Shown here piece by piece: positions 46,560 through 55,985 of a stretch of DNA of 64,000 nucleotides (position 1 is its first letter; every line of letters starts with the position of its first letter). The notes under the pieces were generated by a model. The model made no database searches. It saw only the letters and a list, made by a program, of their open reading frames with translations, and had not been told where the DNA came from. Source of the DNA: an uncultured Agathobacter sp. (GTDB lineage: Bacteria > Bacillota > Clostridia > Lachnospirales > Lachnospiraceae); NCBI GenBank assembly GCA_945910395.1, contig CAMDYX010000001.1:124001-188000 (forward strand), in the 5' to 3' direction. The translations under genes and the position numbers were made by a program.

Positions 46560-47543
46560 TTAATTCAACTCTAATGTATTAAAAATTCTAATATAGAGAG
46601 TCAATAACCCATAATGACTTTGTTGCAAAAGTTTACATATTTTCTTTTCATTTTTATTTAGCTTTGCTATATTTCCATTTCTTAACACATACTGCATTTC
46701 TTCTGTATTTGCAAGCATTTTCAATTTATTCTTATTGGGTAGCGCGGCAACTAAAAAAAGTATTCTTTCCGACAATATTTTTTGATCTAGCATTTCTAAT
46801 AATTGAGAGTACCCATCAAAAGACTGATGGAGCCTTCTATATGTCAAGGCATAACTTTGCGCTTTAATAAATGCTCCTCTACCAGAGGGAGATCGATGTT
46901 CTAGCCGATAGTGATATCCTGGAATGTTCAGCATATAAATACTTTCCGCCTCCATAATAGCAGGATAAGCAGCTTGCATATCATTACTTACTTGTGTATG
47001 TAAATCCACATTCTCTATATGTTTTTTTACTTTGTCAACCCTAAAAATTTTTCCCCAAAGTGACGGAGCTATAGAAAAAATATCATTTTTTAATGTTTCT
47101 AACTCTTCTTCACGATAGATTTTGGTTTCAAATTCTTTTCCAACTATTTCTTGACAATCTCTTGACTCTTTTATGTACATATTATCACATACAATATCTA
47201 CTTTTTCTTCAATCGCCTTTTCCATCATACATGCATATAAATTTTCATCCACCCAATCATCTCCATCTGGAAATGTAATATATTGTTTCGCTGATGCTCT
47301 TATACCTGCTTTTCTAGCATGAGCAGCTCCTTTGTGCTCTATTTTTACCACTTTTATTCTAGCATCAGCTTTAGCAAATTTCTGTATTATTTCCAAACTA
47401 TTGTCAGTAGACCCGTCATCAACAACAATAATTTCCATATTTTTAAATGTTTGATTACAGATACTATCTAAGCATTTTGCAATAAACTCCTCATTATTAT
47501 AATTTGTTACAACAACGCTCAAGCCCTCCTGCAATTCTACCAT
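46560..47543 (-). CDS. GT2 glycosyltransferase
   Basis: The 327-residue inverting family-2 enzyme has LSVVVTNYNNEEFIAKCLDS, IIVVDDGSTDNSLEII, HKGAAHARKAGIRAS, YITFPDGDDWVDENLYACMM (DGDD metal motif) and YHYRLEHRSPSGR. It is cytoplasmic, without membrane helices. The 82-base gap before it (46478-46559) shows no clear promoter. Confidence 0.88.
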   Translation of the reverse strand: MVELQEGLSVVVTNYNNEEFIAKCLDSICNQTFKNMEIIVVDDGSTDNSLEIIQKFAKADARIKVVKIEHKGAAHARKAGIRASAKQYITFPDGDDWVDENLYACMMEKAIEEKVDIVCDNMYIKESRDCQEIVGKEFETKIYREEELETLKNDIFSIAPSLWGKIFRVDKVKKHIENVDLHTQVSNDMQAAYPAIMEAESIYMLNIPGYHYRLEHRSPSGRGAFIKAQSYALTYRRLHQSFDGYSQLLEMLDQKILSERILFLVAALPNKNKLKMLANTEEMQYVLRNGNIAKLNKNEKKICKLLQQSHYGLLTLYIRIFNTLELN

Positions 47544-47582
47544 TTGCTGCTTACTCCTTTTGCATAAAAAGTATTTTATCTA

Positions 47583-48302
47583 CTATAATTTCCTTGCCCT
47601 AACCATATAACCAAAACACAGCAATTCATTTGAATTGTTATCTGATATAATATGCTTTTTAAAAGTAAAAATCAGAGCATAAGCTAGTAGTCTCATGATT
47701 AAACACTTTTTCCCCGTATACCTTACAAGGACATCATGAATTCGAAGAATTTCCTGTCTCATATATGCAAAAAAGTTACCATTTGGCACTATTTCTAATA
47801 TCTCGAACCCTGAATCTAATAATACTTTTTTATACCAATATTCACTAAATCCCGTAGAATAATGATAAGGTGCAAAGTGGGTCAGGCTACAAAAGGGAGC
47901 CGTAATTAGTAAAATTCCATCTTCCTTTAATATTCGGCTAAATTCCTTGATCGCCAATTCAGGATATGGTAGATGTTCTAATACTTCAGAACATAAAATG
48001 GCATCAAATTCAGAATCTTGAACTGGAATATCTATAATATCACTTACAATATCGATTTCGTTAATATCCCATTCTTCATGTTGCAAACCTTTACCATTTT
48101 CATCTCCCTTATATTCGCAAAAATCTTGTGATATATATTCTAGATGATTACAGCACTTTTTCCACTTTAACTCTCCAGCTCCAGCATCTAGTATTTTCAT
48201 CCCCGGAGCGAGTTCGCTTAGGTTCTTTTCAATCCACTTATTTCTCTCTTTAGAATTTGTATCTTGGCCAACTAAAAAATCATATAATGACATAACTCTC
48301 AT
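47583..48302 (-). CDS. Class I SAM-dependent methyltransferase
   Basis: The 239-residue Methyltransf_11-type protein has KILDAGAGELKWKKCC (SAM loop), DFDAILCSEVLEHLPYPELA-like post-I motif and EDGILLITAPFCSLTHFAPY. GGAGG before ATG 48302, which overlaps the upstream stop. The aromatic PFCSLTHFAPYHYSTGFSEY block resembles methyltransferases found in O-antigen clusters. Substrate unknown. Confidence 0.85.
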   Translation of the reverse strand: MRVMSLYDFLVGQDTNSKERNKWIEKNLSELAPGMKILDAGAGELKWKKCCNHLEYISQDFCEYKGDENGKGLQHEEWDINEIDIVSDIIDIPVQDSEFDAILCSEVLEHLPYPELAIKEFSRILKEDGILLITAPFCSLTHFAPYHYSTGFSEYWYKKVLLDSGFEILEIVPNGNFFAYMRQEILRIHDVLVRYTGKKCLIMRLLAYALIFTFKKHIISDNNSNELLCFGYMVRARKL

Positions 48303-49309
48303 TCAACCTCCAACATTCTCTTCCCATTTTTATTGATTCCATTATCAATCAAATAAAAATTTTCAAACACTTCATTTCTGCTCCGCTTGAACAGCCTTGC
48401 TGCCAGTCCAACCTGAGAATAGCCGCATATTAATCCATGACACAAACTAAGTGCATAAACATCTCTTATTACTTCCAATCCAAGCAAATACTTATGGTCA
48501 TCTCTATCAGAAACACTAAATGCAACAGACTGATCTGTCCCTCTATATGTATCATTAAAAATAATAAGCCTATCTCCCCATTCTTCCATAAAATTTTGGG
48601 CAGCGTCTTTATCGTCTGTCGCCAAAAATATTTTTTCATAATTATGCAAATTAATGAATTCTGTAACTTTTTCCTTTACTTGCTGTATATTTACTTTAAT
48701 TGGATGGTCATTATATCCCCTTTTAAAATCCGTTCCACGAAAATGGACTCCTAAAATTTTACTTTTTACATCTAAAGGTTTACACTCATCGTTTAAATAG
48801 TTTCTAGTAAACTCGTTAAATTTTATGTACTTACCTAAAATTTTCCCCATCTCATTAATGAATCTATCCGTAGTAATATACTTTTTATTATTAAAAACCT
48901 CTTCAATATAATGTGAATGCTTATATTCCGCATACAAAAGATTTTTAGATTTATCTACATTTTGAATATTTGAGACAGGTTCAAAATAGTATAAAAAAGC
49001 ATTCTCTTCTCCTCTTATCCCTTCTTTTTGATAGTATAGAAAGTTTTCTTTCCATTCTACATAAGGAACCATTCCAAGATTTTCAGCAAAATATAACTTT
49101 CCTAGCATAGCTCTAAACTCAGCAAAAAATCCCCAATTTGAGCCTTGCTCTCTTATCAGAAATACTATCATCCCCTCATTCTCTTCACCAAGATGATTTA
49201 TTTCTAATAGATTCGTATTTTCCTCCCAATTCATTATATTATTAACAAACTTATCGTCTTTCCTTTTGCAATAACATTTCCACAAATAATGTAATTGATC
49301 TATCACCAA
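48299..49309 (-). CDS. NodZ/FUT8-like fucosyltransferase superfamily protein
   Basis: The 336-residue protein has the GDP-fucose-type motif ILGVHFRGTDFKRGYNDHP (HxRGTD), KIFLATDDKDAAQNFMEEWG, RGTDQSVAFSVSD and CGYSQVGLAARLFKRSR. These correspond to motifs I-III of alpha-1,6/O-fucosyltransferases such as NodZ. It starts at TTG 49309 or GTG 49306 behind AGGAG; the ATG between is out of frame. Adjacent to a GT11 gene, consistent with a fucose-like donor, but no GDP-fucose synthesis genes lie in the window. Confidence 0.7.
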   Translation of the reverse strand: MVIDQLHYLWKCYCKRKDDKFVNNIMNWEENTNLLEINHLGEENEGMIVFLIREQGSNWGFFAEFRAMLGKLYFAENLGMVPYVEWKENFLYYQKEGIRGEENAFLYYFEPVSNIQNVDKSKNLLYAEYKHSHYIEEVFNNKKYITTDRFINEMGKILGKYIKFNEFTRNYLNDECKPLDVKSKILGVHFRGTDFKRGYNDHPIKVNIQQVKEKVTEFINLHNYEKIFLATDDKDAAQNFMEEWGDRLIIFNDTYRGTDQSVAFSVSDRDDHKYLLGLEVIRDVYALSLCHGLICGYSQVGLAARLFKRSRNEVFENFYLIDNGINKNGKRMLEVE

Positions 49310-49321
49310 CGCATACTCCTA

Positions 49322-50146
49322 TCAAATAATTGTCCATTTATCTAAATATATCCTTGACATATCCTTTGTATTGTTCCACTTTCTAGGTGCAATAACAATC
49401 TTTGAATCATTATCATTCAACCAAGCCCCCCACCAACTATATGTACTATTTGCAATGATATGGTGTTCGCATAGGCTCATCAAATACAATGACTCTGCAT
49501 CATTAACAAGGGCATCAAAATAATATATGTTTTCTCCTTTAAAATTTTGTTTTACCCACTCTATATCATCAGAAAAGAATAGAAATTTGCAGCCTTGCAC
49601 TTTCTTATTCAAATAATCAATTGCCGTTTTGTAATAATCGTGTGTACAAATTCCGCCTCTCGCTTCAACATTATTTTGAAATAAATAATCTCCTCTTCTC
49701 ACATGAACCGATAGCATTTTATTGCTTTTTATTATACTTTCCCACTTTTTTGTCAATTCAGAAAACTTTTTTAAAATAATTTCATTGACTAATTTTTGCT
49801 TACTATGAGCAAAATATTTTTCTGATTGCCAATATCCATCCACTATCACATTATCAACTCGACCTAATTTTTTATCTAAATTCTTCTGTTCTTCCGATAT
49901 ATAATAATGACGATTCAGTATCGGAATTTCAAGAAACTTGCATTGCTTTTTGAATTTTGAAAATTGTTTTTCTTCCAATTCATTTATTGAAATATTAAAG
50001 TTATTTAATTGATAATCTCTTTCATTGCATTCACGAAACCAAGATAAATCCAAAAAAACTTCTTTTCCATATTCAGCCAATTCTCTTGCAAATGCATATT
50101 GAAATAGTTGATTTCCTAATCCTCCGTATACCTTTACTATAACCAT
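49322..50146 (-). CDS. GT11 alpha-1,2-fucosyltransferase-like 1
   Basis: The 274-residue protein has VKVYGGLGNQLFQYAFAREL, LSVHVRRGDYLF (HxRRGD, GDP-fucose site), CKFLFFSDDIEWVKQNF, LYLMSLCEHHIIANSTYSWW with GAWL. All four GT11 motifs are present, so it should be active. It follows the NodZ-like gene's upstream side in one operon. Small gaps leave little room for its own promoter. Confidence 0.93.
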   Translation of the reverse strand: MVIVKVYGGLGNQLFQYAFARELAEYGKEVFLDLSWFRECNERDYQLNNFNISINELEEKQFSKFKKQCKFLEIPILNRHYYISEEQKNLDKKLGRVDNVIVDGYWQSEKYFAHSKQKLVNEIILKKFSELTKKWESIIKSNKMLSVHVRRGDYLFQNNVEARGGICTHDYYKTAIDYLNKKVQGCKFLFFSDDIEWVKQNFKGENIYYFDALVNDAESLYLMSLCEHHIIANSTYSWWGAWLNDNDSKIVIAPRKWNNTKDMSRIYLDKWTII

Positions 50147-50193
50147 CGCTTTTGTCCTACTTTTTAAACATAATACATAATATTGAAACCAAT

Positions 50194-51168
50194 TTAGTCA
50201 GCCTTTTTCATTATGACCTTACACAGTTTTGATACACTATTCCAAAAATACTGTTTATATATTCTTTTCTTTTCATATGTACAAACACTTTTTATGGATT
50301 CAGATGATGCAAATTTACTTTCAATTAGTTGTGCTTTTATAATACTAATCCCCTTAACAGTTTTTAACACTTCCCCCAAATTATCTAATTGCTGTCCTCT
50401 TGTAAATTTTAAAATAGGTAAACTATATGTATTTTCCAATTTTAACTTACACATTTCCCAATATTCTTGATGAATTGCATCATGCCATTTATACCGCAAT
50501 TGTTGATTTTTCTTTTTTGTTACTTGCGTCAGTCCATTTTCGTTTATTCGATACTGATAAAATTTTACGGGTAAAATATTGATTTTCCCTACACGTGTGA
50601 AATCACACCAAAACTTATATCCTCCCACCGCAGGATACTCTTCCGGAAATCGAATGCAGTATTTTTTTAAAATATCTCTCCTAAAAGTAGCACTACTATC
50701 AGCAATTACACACTCAAAAATTAATCTTACTTTTACATTTTCCGAGCCTAAGAATTTCAGTTTATCTTTGTTAATAGTAATCTTTCCGTTCATATCTAAA
50801 TAATCAAAATAGCCTGATACTGCGCCTACATCCGGATGATTTTCCAAATATTCAATTTGCATTTTTAACCGATCAGGATATGCCATATCATCAGCATCCA
50901 TTAATGCAATATAGCGTCCACAGCTTTTTTCTATCCCGTAATTTCTTGAAAAACTTATTCCACGATTTTTATCATTTTTATAATATTTTATCCGGCTTTC
51001 ATCAATAGCCAGCTTCTCTATAAGTTCAAAACTTCCGTCATCAGAACAATCATCTACTATAACCAACTCCCACGCTCGAAAGCTTTGATTTATTATACTC
51101 TGAATAGCTAAACCAACATATTCAGCCGCGTTATAACAAGGCATTACAATCGAAACTATTGGTTCCAT
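50194..51168 (-). CDS. GT2 glycosyltransferase
   Basis: The ~324-residue family-2 enzyme has VSIVMPCYNAAEYVGLAIQS, LVIVDDCSDDGSFELI, NRGISFSRNYGIEKS, YIALMDADDMAYPDRLKMQI (DADD metal motif) and ADSSATFRRDIL. I prefer ATG 51168: AGAGGA is nine bases before it, while the GTG at 51174 would leave only three. Co-translated with the amidotransferase gene ahead. Confidence 0.9.
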   Translation of the reverse strand: MEPIVSIVMPCYNAAEYVGLAIQSIINQSFRAWELVIVDDCSDDGSFELIEKLAIDESRIKYYKNDKNRGISFSRNYGIEKSCGRYIALMDADDMAYPDRLKMQIEYLENHPDVGAVSGYFDYLDMNGKITINKDKLKFLGSENVKVRLIFECVIADSSATFRRDILKKYCIRFPEEYPAVGGYKFWCDFTRVGKINILPVKFYQYRINENGLTQVTKKKNQQLRYKWHDAIHQEYWEMCKLKLENTYSLPILKFTRGQQLDNLGEVLKTVKGISIIKAQLIESKFASSESIKSVCTYEKKRIYKQYFWNSVSKLCKVIMKKAD

Positions 51169-51174
51169 TTTCAC

Positions 51175-52866
51175 TCATCCTCTAAAATAATTTTTATATA
51201 CCGACATAACTGTCATTGTTTGCGCTTTTTCTTGAGCATTCCCATTCAAAAACAACTGACACAAATCCTTGTTTAATTCTGGCAATTCAATTGGATTTGT
51301 ACAATAATCTTTGAAATAGCTATTAGCCCAATCTCTTACATTTCCTTTTGAAGAATAAAAATAATCCATTGGAACCATAACATTTTTGTCAGATATATTA
51401 ATTTTTTTCTTTATCTCATCTGTCAATCTATAATATATATACCTTACATATTTTTTCCATTCTTGATTCTTTTGTGGCTTAGTGCCTCTCCAACGTTCCC
51501 ACCCAAAATCACCTGCTTTTGGATACTTTTTACTTATCCATTTTAAATACAAATTATTATTAGCTCTTTGCTCAAAAGGTATTTTATACATTGCTTGCAT
51601 TAAATCCACATCCATAAATGGTGAAGAAGTCTCAATATAGTTTTGTCTTATAAAATATGACGATTGAGCACCAAGCATTCCCCTCGTATAAATGGCAAGC
51701 AATTCCTTATTTTCATACTCATTAAGCACATTTTGAGGGACTGTACATTCTATCTTATTGGAATACTGCAATTCTCCTGCCACGGGATGCGCATAATTTT
51801 CTTCTACTTTTTTATAAAATGTTGAGAAAATAACATCCCCCATCATGCCCGTATGCTCTATACCAAATTTAGACATATTAAGGATATCCAGCAATCTATA
51901 ACCACCCGATATCCCTGTATATAATGCAGCACCATTATTCTTTTGAACAATTTCATCCACATCCATGTACCATTTGAAATCATCCAAAAATTTAAAAATG
52001 TATTCATGATTAAGATACTTTGCTATCTCTTGTGAGATTCTATAATCTAAATACCCACTTTGACAATATGTAACATTTACCTGATTAGAATACCCCATCT
52101 CGTGTGCAACCCACGTTGTCATTCGACTATCCAATCCGCCGCTCAAATCAACCAAATGTTTATATTCATATTCCAAATCTTTCGAGAATTCTCTTTCTAT
52201 CGCCCTTCGAAAATAATTATCCATTCTTTCAATTGCATCAGTTTCAGAAATACTCTCGCTACTATTTGAAAGCATATAGTATCTTTGCTTCCATATTTTA
52301 TGTGTATCAAGATCAATCTCTATGATTTGTCCTGGCAATACTCTCTTTATCTGTTCTGAAAAAGTTGAATCATCCAAAGCATATCCGTAAGTCAAAATAT
52401 ATCTAGCCATCTGCTCATCAAAAGAATACTTTATACCCTTTTCCTTTAGCAAATTTACCACCATATTCCATCTAGATGCTAGTATAATGTTTTTATTTCC
52501 AATATAGTAATATACTGCTCTGTTTCCAACCTGATCATTAAAAAAAATTACTTTTCTGTTATTGTATAATAATCCACAAAACCCTCCTCTAAGTTCTCGA
52601 AGAATGTCAATTAAGCCCCGTAGTTCTATATCATCTATACAATTCACATTTTCATGAAACCATGTTATAATCTTCTCCTTTGCGAAATTACTTGTTATGT
52701 ACCCATCTATATAGATACCTTTTTCTTTCTCAATAATCTTAATTGTATCATTTTCAAATTTCCCTAATGTATTGCATTCCAATGAAAAAGAATTATGTTT
52801 TTCTTCATTATTTCCACCTTCACTATCAACAAGAAATTTCCAACCTTTTATATCACATCTACCCAT
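51175..52866 (-). CDS. Asparagine-synthase-like amidotransferase without Cys2
   Basis: The 563-residue protein has an AsnB-type N-terminal glutaminase-like fold (GGFCGLLYNNRKVIFFNDQV, GNRAVYYYIGNKNIILASRW) and a C-terminal synthetase with PP-loop DLSGGLDSRMTTW near residue 240. The N-terminus is MGRCDIKGW, so the catalytic Cys2 of class II glutaminases is absent. It probably forms an amide on a sugar acid using free ammonia or another donor, or has lost glutaminase function. The SD is poor: AAAGGA lies ~25 bases upstream; a TATAAT box at 52926-52921 without a clear -35 may supply local initiation. Confidence 0.8.
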   Translation of the reverse strand: MGRCDIKGWKFLVDSEGGNNEEKHNSFSLECNTLGKFENDTIKIIEKEKGIYIDGYITSNFAKEKIITWFHENVNCIDDIELRGLIDILRELRGGFCGLLYNNRKVIFFNDQVGNRAVYYYIGNKNIILASRWNMVVNLLKEKGIKYSFDEQMARYILTYGYALDDSTFSEQIKRVLPGQIIEIDLDTHKIWKQRYYMLSNSSESISETDAIERMDNYFRRAIEREFSKDLEYEYKHLVDLSGGLDSRMTTWVAHEMGYSNQVNVTYCQSGYLDYRISQEIAKYLNHEYIFKFLDDFKWYMDVDEIVQKNNGAALYTGISGGYRLLDILNMSKFGIEHTGMMGDVIFSTFYKKVEENYAHPVAGELQYSNKIECTVPQNVLNEYENKELLAIYTRGMLGAQSSYFIRQNYIETSSPFMDVDLMQAMYKIPFEQRANNNLYLKWISKKYPKAGDFGWERWRGTKPQKNQEWKKYVRYIYYRLTDEIKKKINISDKNVMVPMDYFYSSKGNVRDWANSYFKDYCTNPIELPELNKDLCQLFLNGNAQEKAQTMTVMSVYKNYFRG

Positions 52867-52949
52867 TGTTTTTTAATAATTACAGATCTATTCCTTTCGT
52901 TTTTTCAAAATCCAAATTCTATTATACTTTCAAATATTTCGCATACTTT

Positions 52950-53735
52950 TTACTTTCGGAATATAAATAGTCCACAATCAAAATCTCCTAACCTAGACTC
53001 CATTTCCCCAATTAAGTTTTTATCAATTTCAAATATTTTCATCTCGTGAATATATGCAAATGATAATAAATCAAGCTCATTTAGTGTCTCAACAATTGTT
53101 TTAGGTACAAAAACTCTATGTGCATTAAAACATAACTTCTGTTCTTTCCCTATTGGAACGCTAAGATATAAATAGCCTCCCTTAGCAAGCTTTCGCTGCA
53201 TCGATTTCAAGGCTTTTCGCCAACCTTCGGGATCAATAGGATCTCCATATCTTCCTAATCCAAAGTGCTCAACAGCATGAAGCGAAGAGAGTGATTGTAG
53301 GCTATTATCATCAATTTCGTTTAAATTAGTGGCATCGGTTTGTAAAAAGTCCAAACCGGGAAATGATATAGGGAGTGGACGTATATCTAATAATATTACT
53401 TGCTTAATCATCCCAGATGCTAATAAATGTGTAATTAGCCCCTCCACTCTGCTTCCAACATCATAGTGAGTTTCAACCTCCGATTGAAGTATTTTTTTTG
53501 TCATATAAATGTCTTGTAAAAAATAGTGTCCGTCAACTTTCCCCGCCGGTAAAGCTCTATCATATAATCTTGGATATAGTTCTCTTTTACTGATAACAAA
53601 CTCGTCAGTCATATTTAAAACATTATACTTTTTTATTTGCTTTCGAAATTGCCCTTTCGAAATTCTATTTTTATATCTAACAACTTTCAACACTAAATTA
53701 TTATAAAAATTATTATAAAAATCATTAAAATACAT
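52950..53735 (-). CDS. DUF268-family methyltransferase-like protein
   Basis: The ~261-residue protein has HYDVGSRVEGLITHLLASGM (modified SAM loop), ILLDIRPLPISFPGLDFLQT, and SLHAVEHFGLGRYGDPIDPE, the DUF268 signature. LAKGGYLYLSVPIGKEQKLC follows. The family is SAM-methyltransferase-like and recurrent in O-antigen/capsule clusters; its reaction is not defined. ATG 53735 is preferred to 53747 since GGAGAG is well placed before it. Confidence 0.8.
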   Translation of the reverse strand: MYFNDFYNNFYNNLVLKVVRYKNRISKGQFRKQIKKYNVLNMTDEFVISKRELYPRLYDRALPAGKVDGHYFLQDIYMTKKILQSEVETHYDVGSRVEGLITHLLASGMIKQVILLDIRPLPISFPGLDFLQTDATNLNEIDDNSLQSLSSLHAVEHFGLGRYGDPIDPEGWRKALKSMQRKLAKGGYLYLSVPIGKEQKLCFNAHRVFVPKTIVETLNELDLLSFAYIHEMKIFEIDKNLIGEMESRLGDFDCGLFIFRK

Positions 53736-53759
53736 GCTTCTCTCCATTTGAAAACTATT

Positions 53760-55016
53760 TCACATTTCTAACTCTTCTACTAAAGCCAAACCATTTTTAT
53801 CAATGTTAAACATTTCTTTCCATAACGTCATAGACTTTCTCTTCATTTTTTCACTATTCACTCTATCTATAATTAGAATTTTTTCTATGGCATTTTTTAC
53901 ATTCTCTACATTAGGGTTCATCGGCAATAATATCCCGTTTCCTTGAATCATCTCCGTTATTCCACCAACATCTGTCCCAATAATCGGGATTCCAAAAAGC
54001 ATTGCCTCTTGTATTGCCATGGGGCATCCTCCTTCCGTCTCGGAAGTTGTTATAAAACAGTCAACCTCATTATTCTGATAAAAGTCACGGATATCCCTAT
54101 TGCTTATATTTCCCACCAGTTCATATTCTATATTATCTTTTGCTTTCAATTTATCTTTTGCTAATTGGCACAGATTTTCATATATCTGTCCTCCTCCAAA
54201 ATGAATCCACCGGATTTCTATATCATTAATAAGTGCCAGAGCATTAATAATCAAATCAATCCTCTTAAGCGGAATGGTATAGGAGCAACTTACCACAACA
54301 AATTTGTCATCTTTTCGACGTTTATTTATCGCTACCTCTTCTCTTTTTGATCCTAATCGTTGCAAACAGTACTTTTTCTCATCATCAATCCCGTTGGCAA
54401 ATGTATCAATATAGTATTTTTTCCCATACTGACATGCAAATAAAATTTTATCGACTTTGCCGTCCATTATCAATTTGAAAGGTTGCCTGTTTCCCCTGCA
54501 ACGTTCCTGATACAAATCCAGTCCATGTGTTCTGGAAATAATTTTCATGTTGCTAAAATGCTTTTTACACATGACTGCACCGTAACATAACTGTGTATAC
54601 CAAAAACTATAATAAATGAATTCCTTTTGCCCTTTTAAAATGGCTTTAAGGAAAAAATAATATTTTCTAGAAGTAATATAGAAAGTAATCGAATCCAGCA
54701 ATCGGTAGTATATGTTCCTTTTTGTTTCAAAAATATTTATCACTTCACGCCAAAAATCCCGGTCAAATACTGCAAGTAATCCATATATCAAGTAATCCCG
54801 TCTTTTTCGATCAGAAGGATATCGAATGATCTTTATATCTTTATACTCACTTTCAAGCTCCTTATTCGCATAAAAAAACTCATCCGTTGCATGGGAAATA
54901 ATTGTCAGATCAAATTTTTCTTTTAAAAATTCTATTTCGGGTCCAACAAAATTACATTCTCCCCCACCATATGGAAATGTAGCAGTTGCCAAAAATAACT
55001 TCCTTTTCTCGTTCAT
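53760..55016 (-). CDS. GT4 glycosyltransferase
   Basis: The 418-residue GT-B enzyme has FLATATFPYGGGECNFVGPE (donor/acceptor loop), ISRTHGLDLY, FVVVSCSYTIPLKRIDLIIN, NVDCFITTSETEGGCPMAIQ-type EX7E region and PIIGTDVGGITEMI. The C-terminal MALVEELEM end is complete. It lies directly after the GT11-like gene (one-base overlap), suggesting sequential sugar additions. Confidence 0.88.
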   Translation of the reverse strand: MNEKRKLFLATATFPYGGGECNFVGPEIEFLKEKFDLTIISHATDEFFYANKELESEYKDIKIIRYPSDRKRRDYLIYGLLAVFDRDFWREVINIFETKRNIYYRLLDSITFYITSRKYYFFLKAILKGQKEFIYYSFWYTQLCYGAVMCKKHFSNMKIISRTHGLDLYQERCRGNRQPFKLIMDGKVDKILFACQYGKKYYIDTFANGIDDEKKYCLQRLGSKREEVAINKRRKDDKFVVVSCSYTIPLKRIDLIINALALINDIEIRWIHFGGGQIYENLCQLAKDKLKAKDNIEYELVGNISNRDIRDFYQNNEVDCFITTSETEGGCPMAIQEAMLFGIPIIGTDVGGITEMIQGNGILLPMNPNVENVKNAIEKILIIDRVNSEKMKRKSMTLWKEMFNIDKNGLALVEELEM

Positions 55017-55978
55017 TAGATATGAATCTCTACCTCATCCCAATTATTCTTTGGTGCAATCACAATTTTCTTTTCTTGTGAACTTAAATAATAGCCCCAC
55101 CAGCTAAATGAGCTATTAATCAAAATATTATGCTTACAATATGTCATTAACTGCATATCCCGAAAGCTTTTCTCTCCTATATTCCAGTCAATAAAGTACA
55201 CATTATCCTGCGTACTTAATCCCAGGATGTCCAAATTTTTTTTGCACCATTCCGCTTCTTCCGAAAACACGAAAAAAACTGGTTCTTTCACATGAGCTTT
55301 CATATATGAGACCGCTTCTTTTATATATCCACTATCATATAACCGACCATTATCATACATATGATCGCTTCTTCTCACATGAATAGCAATGGATTCTGTT
55401 TGTTTTATTCGCTCAGCAATATCAACATTTTCTTTTTCTTCGAATTCCGGAAATTGAAATATTTTTTTTAACTGTACTTTATCTTTTAAAATATACTTAT
55501 CAGACAAATGATTAAACTCATCAAAGTACTGAATCTCATTGCTTTCCCAATAACGCTCTCTATATTTGTCCTTCTTATGAAACCAAATCTGCGGCAAATA
55601 GGTTATGTACCAATGTATTTTTCTAAAAAATTCACTTTGAGTCCTTTGTAGTTCATCTGCTGTACGATACGACTTTTCTTTCCCTTTGAAAAAGCGTGTA
55701 ACCGGACACTTGTAGGTTTCTATGAGCTGAAGAACTGCATATTTCCATGATTCCATATTTCTTGCATCTTCTAAATAATTTTCCGGATATAAAGAAACCA
55801 TATCCTTTTCTTTAATTCCAAAAATTCGCTCTAACTCATATCCATTCCACACCTTATTCAGATGATATGAAGTAGTATCAATCCAACACTCTTCTTTGCT
55901 CTTTTCCCGTATATTCAGAAAAAAAGCATACTTAAACATTTGGGAGCCTAACCCGCCTAAAATCGCAACAACCTTCAT
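55016..55978 (-). CDS. GT11-like fucosyltransferase 2
   Basis: The 320-residue protein resembles GT11: MKVVAILGGLGSQMFKYAFF, IAIHVRRSDHMYDNG (HxRR-S-D in place of HxRRGD), PVFFVFSEEAEWCKKNL, YCKHNILINSSFSWWGYYL. The Gly to Ser change in the donor motif and the longer middle region separate it from the first copy and may mean a different donor or linkage. Confidence 0.85.
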   Translation of the reverse strand: MKVVAILGGLGSQMFKYAFFLNIREKSKEECWIDTTSYHLNKVWNGYELERIFGIKEKDMVSLYPENYLEDARNMESWKYAVLQLIETYKCPVTRFFKGKEKSYRTADELQRTQSEFFRKIHWYITYLPQIWFHKKDKYRERYWESNEIQYFDEFNHLSDKYILKDKVQLKKIFQFPEFEEKENVDIAERIKQTESIAIHVRRSDHMYDNGRLYDSGYIKEAVSYMKAHVKEPVFFVFSEEAEWCKKNLDILGLSTQDNVYFIDWNIGEKSFRDMQLMTYCKHNILINSSFSWWGYYLSSQEKKIVIAPKNNWDEVEIHI

Positions 55979-55985
55979 AAACTTC

